Source: Acanthopleura granulata (taxonomy: Eukaryota > Mollusca > Polyplacophora > Chitonida > Chitonidae). Taken from it: a stretch of DNA of 64,000 nucleotides. This document shows, piece by piece, positions 11,400-22,919 of this stretch (position 1 is the first letter of the stretch; each line of letters begins with the position of its first letter). Position numbers and translations under genes: made by a program. The stretch lies in the NCBI GenBank assembly GCA_016165875.1, contig JABBOT010000080.1, positions 45,435,272 to 45,499,271 of the forward strand. The letters run 5' to 3'. The notes beneath the pieces are model-generated. The model had not been told where the DNA came from and did not search any database. It saw only the letters and a program-made list of their open reading frames with translations.

Positions 11400-13158
11400 A
11401 GTGATTAAGAATATCTGCATTTACTCATGTCGATGACAGGAGGGTTCATGAGTGGCTGAAATGGACACCAGTACAGATAAAATCACTTCTAAGAACTACA
11501 GTAATCAGCGGTTTGAAATATTCTGTTTTATTTGGCCGAATGATGCTTTAATAACTACCAAGAAAAATGATGAATGATAAAAACCATGTTTTGCTTTTAT
11601 CAGCTTCGAGGAGTGTTTTTCAGGTTTTAGGCGCTAAGTAAAAGCCTTGTACCAAGTAAGTATTTCAACAAACTTACCTGGAGAGTGCGACACCGCATAA
11701 CCATCAAAAAACTCAAAGCAAATTTAAGGATATACATTTAGTAAACACAGAACTTATTCACACAAAAACCGAGTGGTGGCTGAACAATGGGAGCGCACAC
11801 TGTAAGCTAAGACTCGCGGGTTTCGCATCGACTTTGAACTGACTGTCAATTAGCCGTAGTTTACTTTGAACAATCTGGTATCCTCCACCCCAAAATTGCG
11901 AAAAAAATCTTCATTATGAAATTAAACAGCCGTCAAATAAATGGAGGAATTAAGTTAGTATAGAAAGTAAAGATAAAATTGTTTTGATGTGAAGCTTCAC
12001 TGACCGCTGTGATCAGCGTTTTGTGCTGAGAAGCAAAACGTATGTGATTTGTTTCGGTGGCTTGAGGTAAATATAGTATCACATTACAGCTACACATTAA
12101 GTCATTATATACAAAATGTGTCTTTTATGGTAATGCAGGGCGTGTGAATCAAAGGATCCCCTGAAAGCGTCGTATTTGATTACAAAAACCCTGGGAGAAA
12201 GATGTAGACAAGCCTGTTGCAGACTGCGTAAAAGCACATCCATTCTCTTTCATTTAGTAACCATTTGTGTGTACTATGGCCTTCAGTCATTCCTGTTCAG
12301 AATGGTGAAGAAGAAAGAACACATCACAACAGCTTTGTCTCTCCAACATCTTCGTGTGTGATTTGAGTAAAATGTTACAAAATCCGACTGTCATAAAATT
12401 TCAGAAAATCCGTTAAATGTTTTCGATATGTCCACATGACACGATGAACTTGATAGCCGCTTGAGCAATGTTTGCCGTATTTTAATAAGAGTTATTATTG
12501 ACTCCGGACACAAAATTCACAAGACAACACACTTGAGAACCTTCCAGACAGCATTTTGAACATGGAATTCATTCTACACAACTCATTTCTGGTTGGAAAC
12601 ATACTCTGGCTAATTAATGTCCAGCGATCAAGGGCGAGGTAGGCGTAGGCGGTTTGTAACAGAGGAACAGTTCTTAAATTGTGAACGCGTTCAGGAAAGT
12701 TATTATAAAACTTTTCGTTGATCGATACTTAGTCAGTTTACAATGGTATTTACGAGAGCGAAGTCTGATTGGATGGACTCCCGAGTGTGGTGTGGTATGC
12801 TGGACATAAGAGAAGAATATCTTTTGAAGAATGGTCGTGTAGATGTGGTCGATGTATTCCCCGCTTTGATCTCAACCTTGTCACAGAATAGCACTTAGGT
12901 CATTCTCTCTATCTGCTAAGGATTACGGACAGTGAATCAAAAATTTACATGGCCGTCTGCGTATGATTTTCTGTATGTAGCATTCTCCAAGAAATAAGTA
13001 AGAAATCACGTGCAATTTTTCTTGCAGAATGTATGATGGGACAAATCTACTCTCATTTCATTATGACAACGTAAATAATAAAGCATGGAAAGGGAATTTG
13101 TTTTGTAAATAGTTTATTTAAGGATGGAGGTAACGTGCTTTCTTGACTTGAATAATTT
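11400..13158. other. Intergenic, nothing recognised
   Basis: AT-rich sequence on both strands with no convincing coding frame, RNA gene or repeat structure. Confidence 0.4.
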
Positions 13159-13230
13159 ATCAATTTATTTACGTCGCACTCAAAAATATTACACTTGTAT
13201 TTTGCACTAGGGCGCTAATCCCCTCGGTCC
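13159..13230 (-). mobile_element. Short SINE 3'-domain fragment
   Basis: atttatcaatttatttacgt followed by cgcactcaaaaatattacac is the 3' domain of the first SINE type, heavily truncated and mutated. Confidence 0.5.
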
Positions 13231-13284
13231 CGGAGGACCCGGAACTGAAATGGTAGATGTAGATCCGGGCTCAGTATTTAACCT

Positions 13285-13553
13285 GTCTAGGTGAGGAAAA
13301 TGTTGGAAAATATCCTATGTTCCACTTCAGATTGCTACCAGCACCCATGATATACAATTTATCTAATCTCTGTACTGACCAGGTATATACAAAGCCTATA
13401 CACATGGAATAATCGGCCGAGGTGAGTTAAATTTTGGAAAATAGCCTATTTTTTACTTTAGATGGCTAAAAACACTCATCATACCCCGCTTATCTAATCT
13501 CTGTGCGGACAAAGCATATACAAAGCCTAAATAAGTATGGAATAACTTAGGAA
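13285..13553 (+). repeat. Two-copy direct tandem repeat of about 134 bp
   Basis: The stretch from the gaggaaaatgttggaaaata-like start to tggaataat recurs immediately downstream as gaggtgagttaaattttgga ... tggaataac. Shared landmarks include ttatctaatctctgt, tatacaaagccta and atggaataa. The copies differ by many substitutions, so the duplication is old. No coding is seen. Confidence 0.7.
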
Positions 13554-13559
13554 GGACAA

Positions 13560-15200
13560 GTTCTTAGTCAATAAACAAAATCTTTTAACTGTACTCTTGA
13601 TTTTGGGTTTTTATAGTTACATTCTAGGATTGCCAATAGAAGTTTGGAAAGAAAAAGCTTTATGGTAGAGTTCAGGGTAAACAGCATCACATCGTCATAC
13701 GTCTTTTTGAACTGACAGAAAATTCTGGAACTTGCATGGTCCAGTACTAGTTTGTAAACCGCCTTGGAAGCCCTCGTCTGATTGGCAGGCAATAGAAATA
13801 GGGTCGAGTTTGAAACTTGCACAGAGCTTAATCCTTTTATACGGAATTGATTAGAGGCATAGATTTAGAAGATCACTGCATGAAGTATACGTTATACAGT
13901 AGGTTAGAGGCACACACGGTATATCGCGGAAAGCCTGGTGACCAACATTCAGCTGAAGATGACTGTAGGTCTAACTTGCCTATTAAAATTGACCGAGGTT
14001 GCGGTTTCTATCACCCATAACACTGACCGCCATCGGATAGGGCGAGAATTCATGATTATGCCTAATGGCGTTAACCAACAATTAAGAATTAAATTTAATG
14101 AATTGATGTTTTCAGCAAGGCCAAGGTGTGTCTTAAAAATATTTCCATCGAAAGTAGTGTAGACTAAGGGGATGGATTGTTGCAGCTGGCCTTATAGAAT
14201 GTTTCATTGTGACAAATTTTTGGGCGCTTTTCAAGAATCATAAAGGGCTTTCAACTCTACGTTTCACCGAGCCAACACAGTCAATATGTCAACATTTCGG
14301 GATGTAATGTGGAATTATTTCATTCTCTTGTAGAAGGATGTGAGTCGAATGGGCAGTTTGAATAAATGATGCATCAAGTCTAATAATATTACCCTACATT
14401 GTGTATTTCTACAATTTTAAAAAAGATAGTAAGTATTACCACAAATATTAGAGCCAACTAAAATGTCCATTGATAACTTTTAATGGAAGTTTGGACATCT
14501 TCTAGTGCAGATTTACGAGTTAAGGAATGAATCTTTCTGTAAAAGATCATTTTGGGCCACCACATCCTTTATGGTTGATTTGATCTCTTTTATCACGTTA
14601 CTGACAAGTGAACACTACGGTTTTATGTGAGTGTCACATAGTGTAATGAAAGTGGGAGTGAAAGCCATTTGTGAAATGGTGTTTCGTCGTGTTCTTTGAT
14701 TCATTTTCTGTAAAGGATGGTCGTCTTTTGTGAATGTGAATGAATTGTGTATCGACAGATGTTTTTGAAGAAGTGCCACACGTTAACAGGATTGAAAATC
14801 CGAGTTTTCCAATTGTGTGTCAAGCGTACCTGTTGTGTGGTTCAGTTGGAATTATGGCTTTCTCTCAACCATGAATATTTGGTGGTCAGTGGAAAATCAT
14901 TTCAGTGTGTGTTCCAGAGATCCGAAGGTAAACCTCCCTTGTTACAGAACATTCGATAAGGCTGACTGAGTCTAAGTAGTATCTAAAGGCGTCTCTGACA
15001 AAGCGATGGCTCACTCCATGACCGTCCATTACTGACTGCCATTTCTTAGCTGTCTTTTCTTTCAGAACGCCGCCCATATAGCTCTGAGCTATTGGAAAAT
15101 GCAGAAATATATATAAAAAAAGAAAGAAAAAACAAGAAAAGCAACATCAATGGCAGGCGAATTAAAGATGTCCATTATGACTGCGCAATTGATAGACCTG
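13560..15200. other. Intergenic, nothing recognised
   Basis: No coding frame with recognisable content. Several open frames of 60-85 codons are present on both strands but look random in composition. Confidence 0.4.
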
Positions 15201-15216
15201 TGTACCACTGAGGCCG

Positions 15217-15298
15217 TATATAAGAAGTCTCCTTGCTATTCAGATTGAAGCCTTTCAGGCTGAAGTCATCGATAGCAGATACGTTGGCTACAGCAGGT
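15217..15298 (+). promoter_or_regulatory. Candidate TATA promoter with non-coding first exon and 5' splice site
   Basis: TATATAAG at 15217-15224 is followed about 25-30 bp downstream by a pyrimidine/A start region (ttgctattcagattg), and then by a strong donor, CAG/GTATGT, with GT at 15297-15298. No ATG lies between them, so it would be a 5'UTR exon. The next plus-strand gene is the intact receptor (ATG 19387), which has an acceptor-like site ending at 19341, so a 4-kb 5'UTR intron is conceivable. This is inference from motifs only. Confidence 0.3.
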
Positions 15299-15540
15299 AT
15301 GTACAAGTATATACCATTTTTCTTACAATCTTACTATTAATTTCTTCATGTAGAACAAAATTGTCATTGAAATTCGCTTGTGACTTCTTCATACAGAATA
15401 TATTTATGTATATATATTTCTAAAAGCGTAAGCATTTGCGGTTTCCACTGTAGAAAAACAACAACTACACTTGTTAATGACAACAGGATCGGCAGAAACA
15501 TGCTGGCCTGTAGAGAATCGGCTAATAACCTGTACTTATT

Positions 15541-15742
15541 CACTTATTTGATTTGTGTCTTACGTCGTCATCGAGATTATTTCACTTATACGGCCGCGGC
15601 GGCCAGATTTATCTAAACCCGGAGAAAGCCACGACCATCTGCTGGTGGCCGGCAGACCTTCCCATGTACGACAGGAGGGGAGGCCGGCATGAACTGGACT
15701 TGAACAGCGATGGCATTGGTGAAAGGCACCTGAATCATCGAC
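15541..15742 (-). mobile_element. SINE, 5'-truncated
   Basis: First SINE type in minus orientation: the cgtcatcgagattatttcac domain, a gcggcggccag-atttat segment, a pair of ccggcagaccttcccatgta-like segments, and a B-box-like cttgaacagcg remnant. The A-box end is lost. Confidence 0.75.
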
Positions 15743-16920
15743 CTCTATTTAAAACAGATGTATATACGCAACGATAAAATATCTGGCATATATAATTTAA
15801 AGAGCATGCGTTTTAGTTTTTGTTGTGTTTCGTAACCGATATGCCGCAGTTTAAAGTATGCTAATTTGTGCATTTTAAGAAAATTGAAAGTATTGTCACA
15901 TAATTTCTTAAACACCTTTGACAGATACGTTGATTTTCAGGAAATCAGGGCAATCAGTTCTTATGAATTAGAAAAAGTATAGATGAAAAAAGTGAAACAA
16001 AGTGTCCACATGACACAGCGCAGTCAGTAAATGTAGCGCGTCTGGAAAATGCTGCGGGTTGACTTAGGAGTGGTCCCTATCCGAGCATTTAACTTCGTTA
16101 CTGAACCTTGCGCTGCTTTCTAACTTTGTGTCAGAGTGTATTGTGGCAGTTGAATATCAAAGTCTAAGGTCAATTTAATTGGTAAAAGCACAGTCCTTTC
16201 TTGGCAATCGACCTTTGTGGCTATATTAAAGAAACAGTCGTTAAAATAATTAGCTCTTCACTGTGGATCAGACGTCATCTGATTAGCTTGTGTGCTAATT
16301 GCTGATTTGAAAGTTTCTAATGAATAATGATCAGCTAGCTGTGGCATGAGTGAAGTATGTAGGTCTTGCAACAGAATTTATGCCAGCTGGATGTAAACGC
16401 ATGTGTTGAAACCCTTCCTGTAGAGAATCAGTAGTAGCAGTATACTACTCCGAAGCCGGAGAAGGAACACAAGATTGGTTGGAAAATGAAAGAGCAGTAT
16501 GATTAGAGCCCGGTAAAGAAATTGGAGTGTACATATATGAAAATCATGTTCTTTACTTCTAATTGATCTGGAAATGGTAGTTTAAAAATGGCAGTTCGAA
16601 CACGAATATAGCAGTGCAAATTAAAGAAGACCGTAAACAGCTGAAATGGAGTTTTACTAAAAGTGCGATATTTACGATTTACACGTCAAGTATATCACAT
16701 GAAAAACCTCAAGATAATAAGTTGAGGCAAGTATTGGTGTGAAAAAGAGAAACAAATAGAAAAACAAGAGAAAGAAAAAAAATCAGATAGGTAGCTCACA
16801 GTAATGTTAAATCAATTAGTGACTTCAAATTTGTAAAACTGAAATCTCTGATGTAATACATTAAATATATACATATATATCCGTATGTAAGATATGAACA
16901 GCGTTTAGCTATGTAGTGCA
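15743..16920. other. Intergenic, nothing recognised
   Basis: No convincing coding, RNA or repeat feature. It ends where duplication A copy 2 begins. Confidence 0.4.
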
Positions 16921-17994
16921 AGCCTTTCCTGCAAGTAAATGCAGATGAATGCTTTCATATATCAATAGGATAAAATGCGCAAAATTACAGAAACAATTGG
17001 ACGTAGAAGTTTAGGTTTTGATGCCCTTCATATTCACTAGACTATGGGTAAAAGAGCATTTCAAGAGAATAATGAATAAACACTCGTTCGATGAGTGATT
17101 ATGGATATGAACGACATGCTAAACGCAAAGAAAACCACAATGTTGAACAGAAGCATAAATACTTATACTACTTCCATGTAGGAGGGGTGGTATAAGTTTA
17201 ACACAGTCGATAATTGGTTGGTCAGATCTGTATTGATAATTGTACACGTCGTTATTCTGTTATGATTTGACTGAAACTAATAAAGGTTCTGAGCGTGTTT
17301 TATGTGTTCGTACACGTTGCTGATTCTTGCGATATACTTGCGGCCAGTTCTTTGTGTTTTTTCGCTCGATTGCCAAGAAGGGTTCTTTCCGCATGTACAA
17401 GATTTTCATATTTTCTCTATCTGCAGGGGTTAGTTGAAATTTAGGGAAGAGTTTATAGTATTTCAGCGCTAGCGGTGGTGTTAGATTGGCGAGTACGCGG
17501 AGCCGAGTTCCTGGTGGTGGTTTCTTGGTGGTGGTTTCTTGGTGGTATCCAGGATCAGTTCACGACCTCTAAGATGGACAAAACGCACAATAATAACTTT
17601 CTGCCATCAGCATCGCTCGGTATAGCTTGAAAGATTAGTCTCTCTGATATTTCACGTGATAATTTTGGGCTGTTTTTGAACGATTCACGTACCACTCTGT
17701 CCGTCTGAGGAACAGCCTTCATTGTTTTCCGAGGAGTAAAGGGTATTGCTGTTCTTTTTTTCGTCGCTTACCTACTTTTCCGATGTCCATTGTGAAAAGG
17801 ACATTCATGAATGAATTTAGGATACTCTATCACATTGCAGATCCATATCCTTTGCTATAGCCGTACCTTTCATTAACTTCAAGCTTAATCCATTCATTTC
17901 TTTCCTGCTCCATTTAAGTTCCAGGATAGTTTCCTCATGAATATCTACGATGTCAGTAGATAGTGCCTCGAGATATCTTTAAACAATGTTCAGT

Positions 17995-18505
17995 TATTTC
18001 CTTTTGGGGAAACAGTTGTTTACCGTGAAGGCAACAGGCCTTTGCGGAAGTAGGTGGTTCCTGTGAATGCAACTGCCTTTCGTGAAGTCTTTTGGTTACT
18101 ATGAAGGTAACTGATCTATGCGGAAACAGTTGGTTACTGTTAAGGCAACTAGTGTTTGTGGACGCAGTTGCTTACCTTGCAGGCAACTAGATTTTACCGA
18201 AGCAGTCGCGTCCAGTGAATGCAACTGGTCTTTGCAGAAGCAGTCGGTTACCGTGAAGTCAACTGGGGTGTGTGGGATCAGTTGTCTACCATGGAGGTAA
18301 CTGGTCTTTGCGGAAGGAATTAGTTACTGTGAAGGCAACTGGCTTTTGCGGAAGCACTTGGTTACTTTTATGGCAACTGGCTTTTGCTGAAGCAGTTTGT
18401 TGCCGTGCAGGTGACTTGCTTTTGAGGAAGCAGTTGGTTATTGTGAAGATAACTGGAATTTGCGGAACCATTTGGTTACTGTGAAGACTACTGGCTTTTG
18501 AGAGA
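17995..18505 (+). repeat. 38-bp minisatellite, array A2
   Basis: Same unit as array A1, about 13 imperfect units, alternating caactg and cagttg. Individual units cannot be matched one-to-one with A1 by eye, suggesting independent turnover after the duplication. Flanks: about 17950 left, and cttcggcgaatgagtcagtc right, as in A1. Confidence 0.85.
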
Positions 18506-19386
18506 CTCTTCGGCGAATGAGTCAGTCATTCCCATAGCAGCTTATTAGATTGCATTGTTAGCAATAATTGGCTATCATGATATGTTGAAGATAGTCAGAA
18601 GTAAAAGTTTAAGTAAGACTTGTCTGATGGACAATTAAAAATTATGCATAAAACAAGTTCATTTATTTTTTTATATATATATTTTATTTAAGGCAGTTCG
18701 GTTCATTCTAATGTTTGAAATGTATATGGTGGGCGTTGTGAACAACATGGCGTCACAAGATTTACCCTGTCCAAGCACAGCCTTTAATGCTGAAGTAGCT
18801 TTTATTTAACCTGAATTAAAGATTTTTTTTAATTCAGCGGAATTTCACCTGCATCGAAATTATGTGATGCCAGAGTACTCTACGGCTTTGGGTATGATAT
18901 ATCAGGCCTACCTCACAATTCAAACATATCTATTTATTTCAGTGAAAAAAAGATGTAAATTAAAGACGTAGTTTGATAAACATCTCTTGTGATGTTCACC
19001 TCATTCAATGATGGCCTTTTTCTTATAATGTAAAATAATGAAAGCTAATGGTAACATCAGATTAATGATAATAAAATTCATTGCGAAGATCGGACGAAAC
19101 TTATTTGAAGCGAAAATCCATGCTTACGTGCTTGGAGTTAATTTTAAATAGACATTAAAAGCTATATATATCTTTTCAGCCCCTTGCTGGCTATGTTGAA
19201 GTATTGCACAGAATGTAACTCCACGTTTGTGGCTTGTGTCAGTTTATATCACATTTTTATTTAAACTAAAGAGTATATCTTACTACAGCGGAATGTTTAC
19301 AAAACGGCAAACTATTTTCGTTAACCTTTTGCTTGTTTCAGATTTCTTCACTCAAGTGCTTGACAGCAAATTTTTCCAGCAAGACA
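18506..19386 (+). promoter_or_regulatory. Upstream region of intact receptor A2
   Basis: Non-coding and homologous to 2140-2988. A tatatatatc run at about 19161 could serve as a TATA element; in copy 1 it is tacatatatg. An acceptor-like site (ttttgcttgtttcag, AG at 19340-19341) and a second one (atttttccag near 19379) lie just before the ATG. Either a proximal TATA promoter or a 5'UTR intron acceptor is possible, and the sequence does not decide. Confidence 0.3.
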
Positions 19387-20487
19387 ATGGATCAATTCCT
19401 GAATGCCAACCGCTCATCGGACGATGGATATGACAGGAATTTCAGCAACTTTGACATGGAAAACAAAAGGTTGCTCGAGAACAACACAGCTTTATCTAGC
19501 AAAACACCATTTACAGTTGTTCAGCTTTTGTTTGACTTGCCCAACGTGTTTCTCGTGATGCTTGGTCCCCTAGCGGCATTTTCCAGTTTGGCTTGCAACT
19601 CGTTGGTCTTGGGCGCTATTCTGAAAGTTCCTACTCGATTTCTGAAACCTAAGATACTGTTAATTAACGCTCTGTCGGTAGATGTGTTATTTCCCGTCAG
19701 TTACAGTTTCACAGCAGTAGTATATTCCGCAATTGCCTTAGGCATGCCTAACAATTATCAACGTGCTTGCTTGGACGGAATGAAAGCCATTTTTGAGCCA
19801 ATAACGCAATATGTGCAAACCTTCGCTTCTCTTGTTCTGGCTATAGACAGGTTATACGCTATTTTGGCCCCATTCCATTACCGCATTAACGCGTACTCTA
19901 AGACAGTATCATTGTCCGTCATGGCCATGACTTGGATCGTGTCAGCGGCTCTAACCATCCCGGTTTTCTTTAGCCCTGAAGAAAATGGCGACCAACCCGG
20001 AGTGTGCTACCGACTAGCGGAGGGTCATAGAAACTGGAACAACAAAACCCGATTCTTTGGAGTTATCGGTGTCAGTGTAATTACATTTAGTTGTTATGGG
20101 TTACTCTTTGCGCTAGTCAAATTACGTCCACGTACTCTGAAAATGATCCGCAAAAGTGGGGCAGCCAGTACAAAAGAGTCTATTTCTCTAGCCATAACAT
20201 TTTTTTCCGTTCACCTCTCTGTTCTGTGCTTGTTTATCCCAGGCCCTCTCTTTGCTATACTCTATAGCATGGGCATCGTAAAACTAGCCTTCGCGGACAT
20301 GTGGAGAATAAGACGCTGCCTAATTTTTATCTACATGATCAACTCTATTGTCGACCCACTGATTATGGCAACAAGGATTCCAGCTATACGACGACAAATA
20401 GTTCTGCTCTGGAAACAAAAGGAAAAAAGCACAATTGAAGAACAGACACAGGAAGTAGCAACAGTATCAACACAAGATGGCCAGTAA
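19387..20487 (+). CDS. Class A (rhodopsin-like) G-protein-coupled receptor, orphan, intact
   Basis: A single-exon 366-residue seven-TM receptor, expected in the plasma membrane. I chose the ATG at 19387 because the frame upstream has no ATG and crosses acceptor-like sites. Residues 1-42 are a hydrophilic extracellular tail with N-glycosylation sites NRS, NFS and NNT. TM1 is about 50-79 (N71 in the N1.50 position), TM2 88-112 (ALSVD, D99 as D2.50), and C128 opens TM3. DRL (154-156) replaces DRY. W183 marks TM4, C207 is the ECL2 disulfide partner, TM5 is 222-246, TM6 267-292 (FIPGP instead of CWxP), and TM7 309-327 has NSIVDPLI in place of NPxxY. ICL3 is short (about 20 residues) and the C-tail is polar, ending STQDGQ. 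The loss of the Y in both switch motifs suggests a divergent, lineage-expanded receptor, possibly chemosensory; ligand and G protein are unknown. A frameshifted paralogue lies at 2989-4017. Confidence 0.92.
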   Translation: MDQFLNANRSSDDGYDRNFSNFDMENKRLLENNTALSSKTPFTVVQLLFDLPNVFLVMLGPLAAFSSLACNSLVLGAILKVPTRFLKPKILLINALSVDVLFPVSYSFTAVVYSAIALGMPNNYQRACLDGMKAIFEPITQYVQTFASLVLAIDRLYAILAPFHYRINAYSKTVSLSVMAMTWIVSAALTIPVFFSPEENGDQPGVCYRLAEGHRNWNNKTRFFGVIGVSVITFSCYGLLFALVKLRPRTLKMIRKSGAASTKESISLAITFFSVHLSVLCLFIPGPLFAILYSMGIVKLAFADMWRIRRCLIFIYMINSIVDPLIMATRIPAIRRQIVLLWKQKEKSTIEEQTQEVATVSTQDGQ

Positions 20488-21249
20488 CAATCAACAGGTG
20501 ATGGTCAGTGAGAGAAATTCAGGCCTTCATTTCAGCCATTGTTACCAGAATCTTTTTGGCAATCCAGAACACCTTCGAAAAACTGGACCAAACCTATATG
20601 TATAATACCACAAGGCAGGGACTCAAGGGTTTTAATGCACATGAAGTGAAAATATTTTGCTATTTCCATGCTGTTAACTTTATAAATGCGGATTAATGTA
20701 GTATATATTTCTATTCTATTGTACTATATTCCTGTAGTTTTTGGCTAGCGACAGTCATGTCGAGAATGGGATTTGTATATTTCTGTCGACAGTTATAAAG
20801 CCTTTAAAATGAACTTGAAGTCTGTCACTATATATACTTCGAAACAAGAAGTAAGCCAATGTATCACAGAAAGTATTTAAAAAATCAGTGGCGTATTGAC
20901 AGCCGAGAGGACGGAGTTCAACTCGGAGTAGAGGGCATAATCGAACGTTTCACTCTGAGTAGCCATGTTGTAGAAGACTTGAAGGACTTGGTCAATCACC
21001 GATCTTGAAAACGTCATGATAAACTTTGGCTTTGACGTCACAACCCACTAGCTCTTCACTTTAAGTGGGTGTTCTTCTTGTGAGTTGGCAGATATACTAG
21101 TGGAATAAATTGAAATTGCAGGTTATTTGACGTATTTTGATCCATGTGGATAGTCGTAGATCTGCACACAACTGACAGCGGCTAACTGTGTTACAATGCT
21201 TACTTTCTGGGCAGAAGGCTGCAGATATTTATCCAGGCGAGTTGTCAAA

Positions 21250-21284
21250 AATGTATGTATGTATGTATGTGTGTGTGTGTGTGC
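21250..21284 (+). repeat. Microsatellite (ATGT)n/(GT)n
   Basis: Four ATGT units pass into about eight GT units, a compound simple repeat. Confidence 0.9.
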
Positions 21285-22379
21285 GTCTGCTAGCGAGCGT
21301 GCGTTCGTGGTAGAGAAGCAGCATTTATAAAGAAAATATCTTCCGAATATCGTCACAAAAGAGTTTGCTCCAAATATGCTGTTGCGTTGGGAGTATTCCC
21401 TGCTGTCTAGTCAGCCAGTGCTGGGACACAAACAGGCGAATTCGCAGCTACGATTCGAGCCACTGAAGGATCTACGATGCTGTATCCACGAAGTTCGCCC
21501 TGGCAAACTTCCGAACTAGGCCTTCGGCGAAACTCTTAAATTGGTTATCTGTCGTTTTTGTTTTTAATTGTGTTTTTGAAAATTTTTACCTGGTCACGCA
21601 CACTTGCATGCAATTTTGGAACAGCTGTTTTTATATTAGTGCTGGTGTTACGGGTTACTGTGACGTCACTTCAGATGGCTAACATGGCAAATTGGCTTCA
21701 CCAAATGAGCAGCCAAGCAGTGACGATCATAAGCCATTCATTCCCCTGATTAGCGTTGTAGAATTTCCGTTTTACACAGACTTGGTAAATATTGTTAACG
21801 TAAATAGCAACATTGATGGCAGACAAATAAAGTGTTCATGTAGTTTGTTTCATGCTCAGCACTTTGTTGGAATTTATAGCTATAATATGCACATTTGCAC
21901 AAGCACCTCAGCAGAGTGGTTTTGTCACAAAACGATAGTACGGCTTATTGTTTTCGCCAAAGCGGAGAGGAATAGCATCCCTGATGATAGAATGGTTAAA
22001 AATATGATTGCAGTTGAGCGTCACCTCGTCAGTAACATGGCGAGAATGTTTCCATGATGTTAGAGAATCTGTGCATGTCAAAATAGTCAAAATGGATGAT
22101 GCCCAGGATACACAAAATGACACAAGTTTCCGTGATTGTTTTTATGATGCCACATAGCTGATGGCCAATTTGGTTTGTTGGTGACACAGTTTTAACTCAG
22201 CTTTTACTGTCATTAAGCCTTGATGTTTATTCTGTCTTTGCAATTTAAATTCAAGTAAACTTGGATTGTCAATGGAAATAAAATAGTTACATGCACATAT
22301 ATACTGTGGGTTGTGGTGGTCTCTGATATACCTTCCCAGGATGTCATCCGATATGATTGAAAATGCATAGGTGGAACTT

Positions 22380-22522
22380 GATTTATATATTTAGTTATTT
22401 CACTGGTGTTTTACGCTGTACTCAAGAATATTTTACTTATGGGGCGGCGGCCAGCATTGTGGTGGGAGGAGACAGGACAGAGCTCGGTGGGAACGGCCTT
22501 CCGCAGGTTTGCCGGTACTCCA
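22380..22522 (-). mobile_element. SINE, truncated
   Basis: First SINE type in minus orientation: ggtgttttacgctgtactca then gcggcggccagcattgtggt, with the head missing after the ccgcaggtttgccgg region. A second tiny piece of the 3' end (tatttatatgattggtgttt) follows at about 22533-22554. Confidence 0.75.
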
Positions 22523-22817
22523 TGGAGACATTTATTTATATGATTGGTGTTTTAAATAACGATAAAGATATCATTACCATATCAGCTGATTCACAGATGA
22601 TTCTTGGTTTCCATTGGTCAATACATGGTCACATGATATTACAACGGCCATGAGGCAAGCTCCCTTTGTTCACTCTCTAACATCCACTTGTTTATAAACA
22701 GCCGGACGATGACTTGGTCAGGTAGAGACGGCGTAGAATTCCAAGAATTTAGGGTTATAACAGAGCAGGGCATATCTTTTTCTTTCCCTTCCACATTCTT
22801 TCATTATAATAAAACAC

Positions 22818-22919
22818 ATAGTGCGTACCGTGGGATCATATCACAGGAACTGTGAGCTCTCGACCATCACTTCTCTCGAGTACACAATTCCTGTGATATC
22901 ATCCAACGGCATGCACTAT
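22818..22919. mobile_element. Foldback/MITE-like 102-bp inverted repeat
   Basis: The left arm atagtgcgtaccgtgggatc, continuing as atatcacaggaactgtgagc, is matched by the reverse complement of the right arm (atagtgcatgccgttggatg, atatcacaggaattgtgtac). Arms of about 42 bp flank a loop of about 15 bp. No open frame is present. It is a long-hairpin MITE or solo palindromic element, and the absence of coding is typical of a non-autonomous DNA element. Confidence 0.75.

Noticed and set aside
18118..18484. Overlapping open frames on both strands across the 38-bp array with periodic residues
   Set aside because: The period is not a multiple of three, frames are open only because the repeat lacks stops, and array A1 does not keep them.
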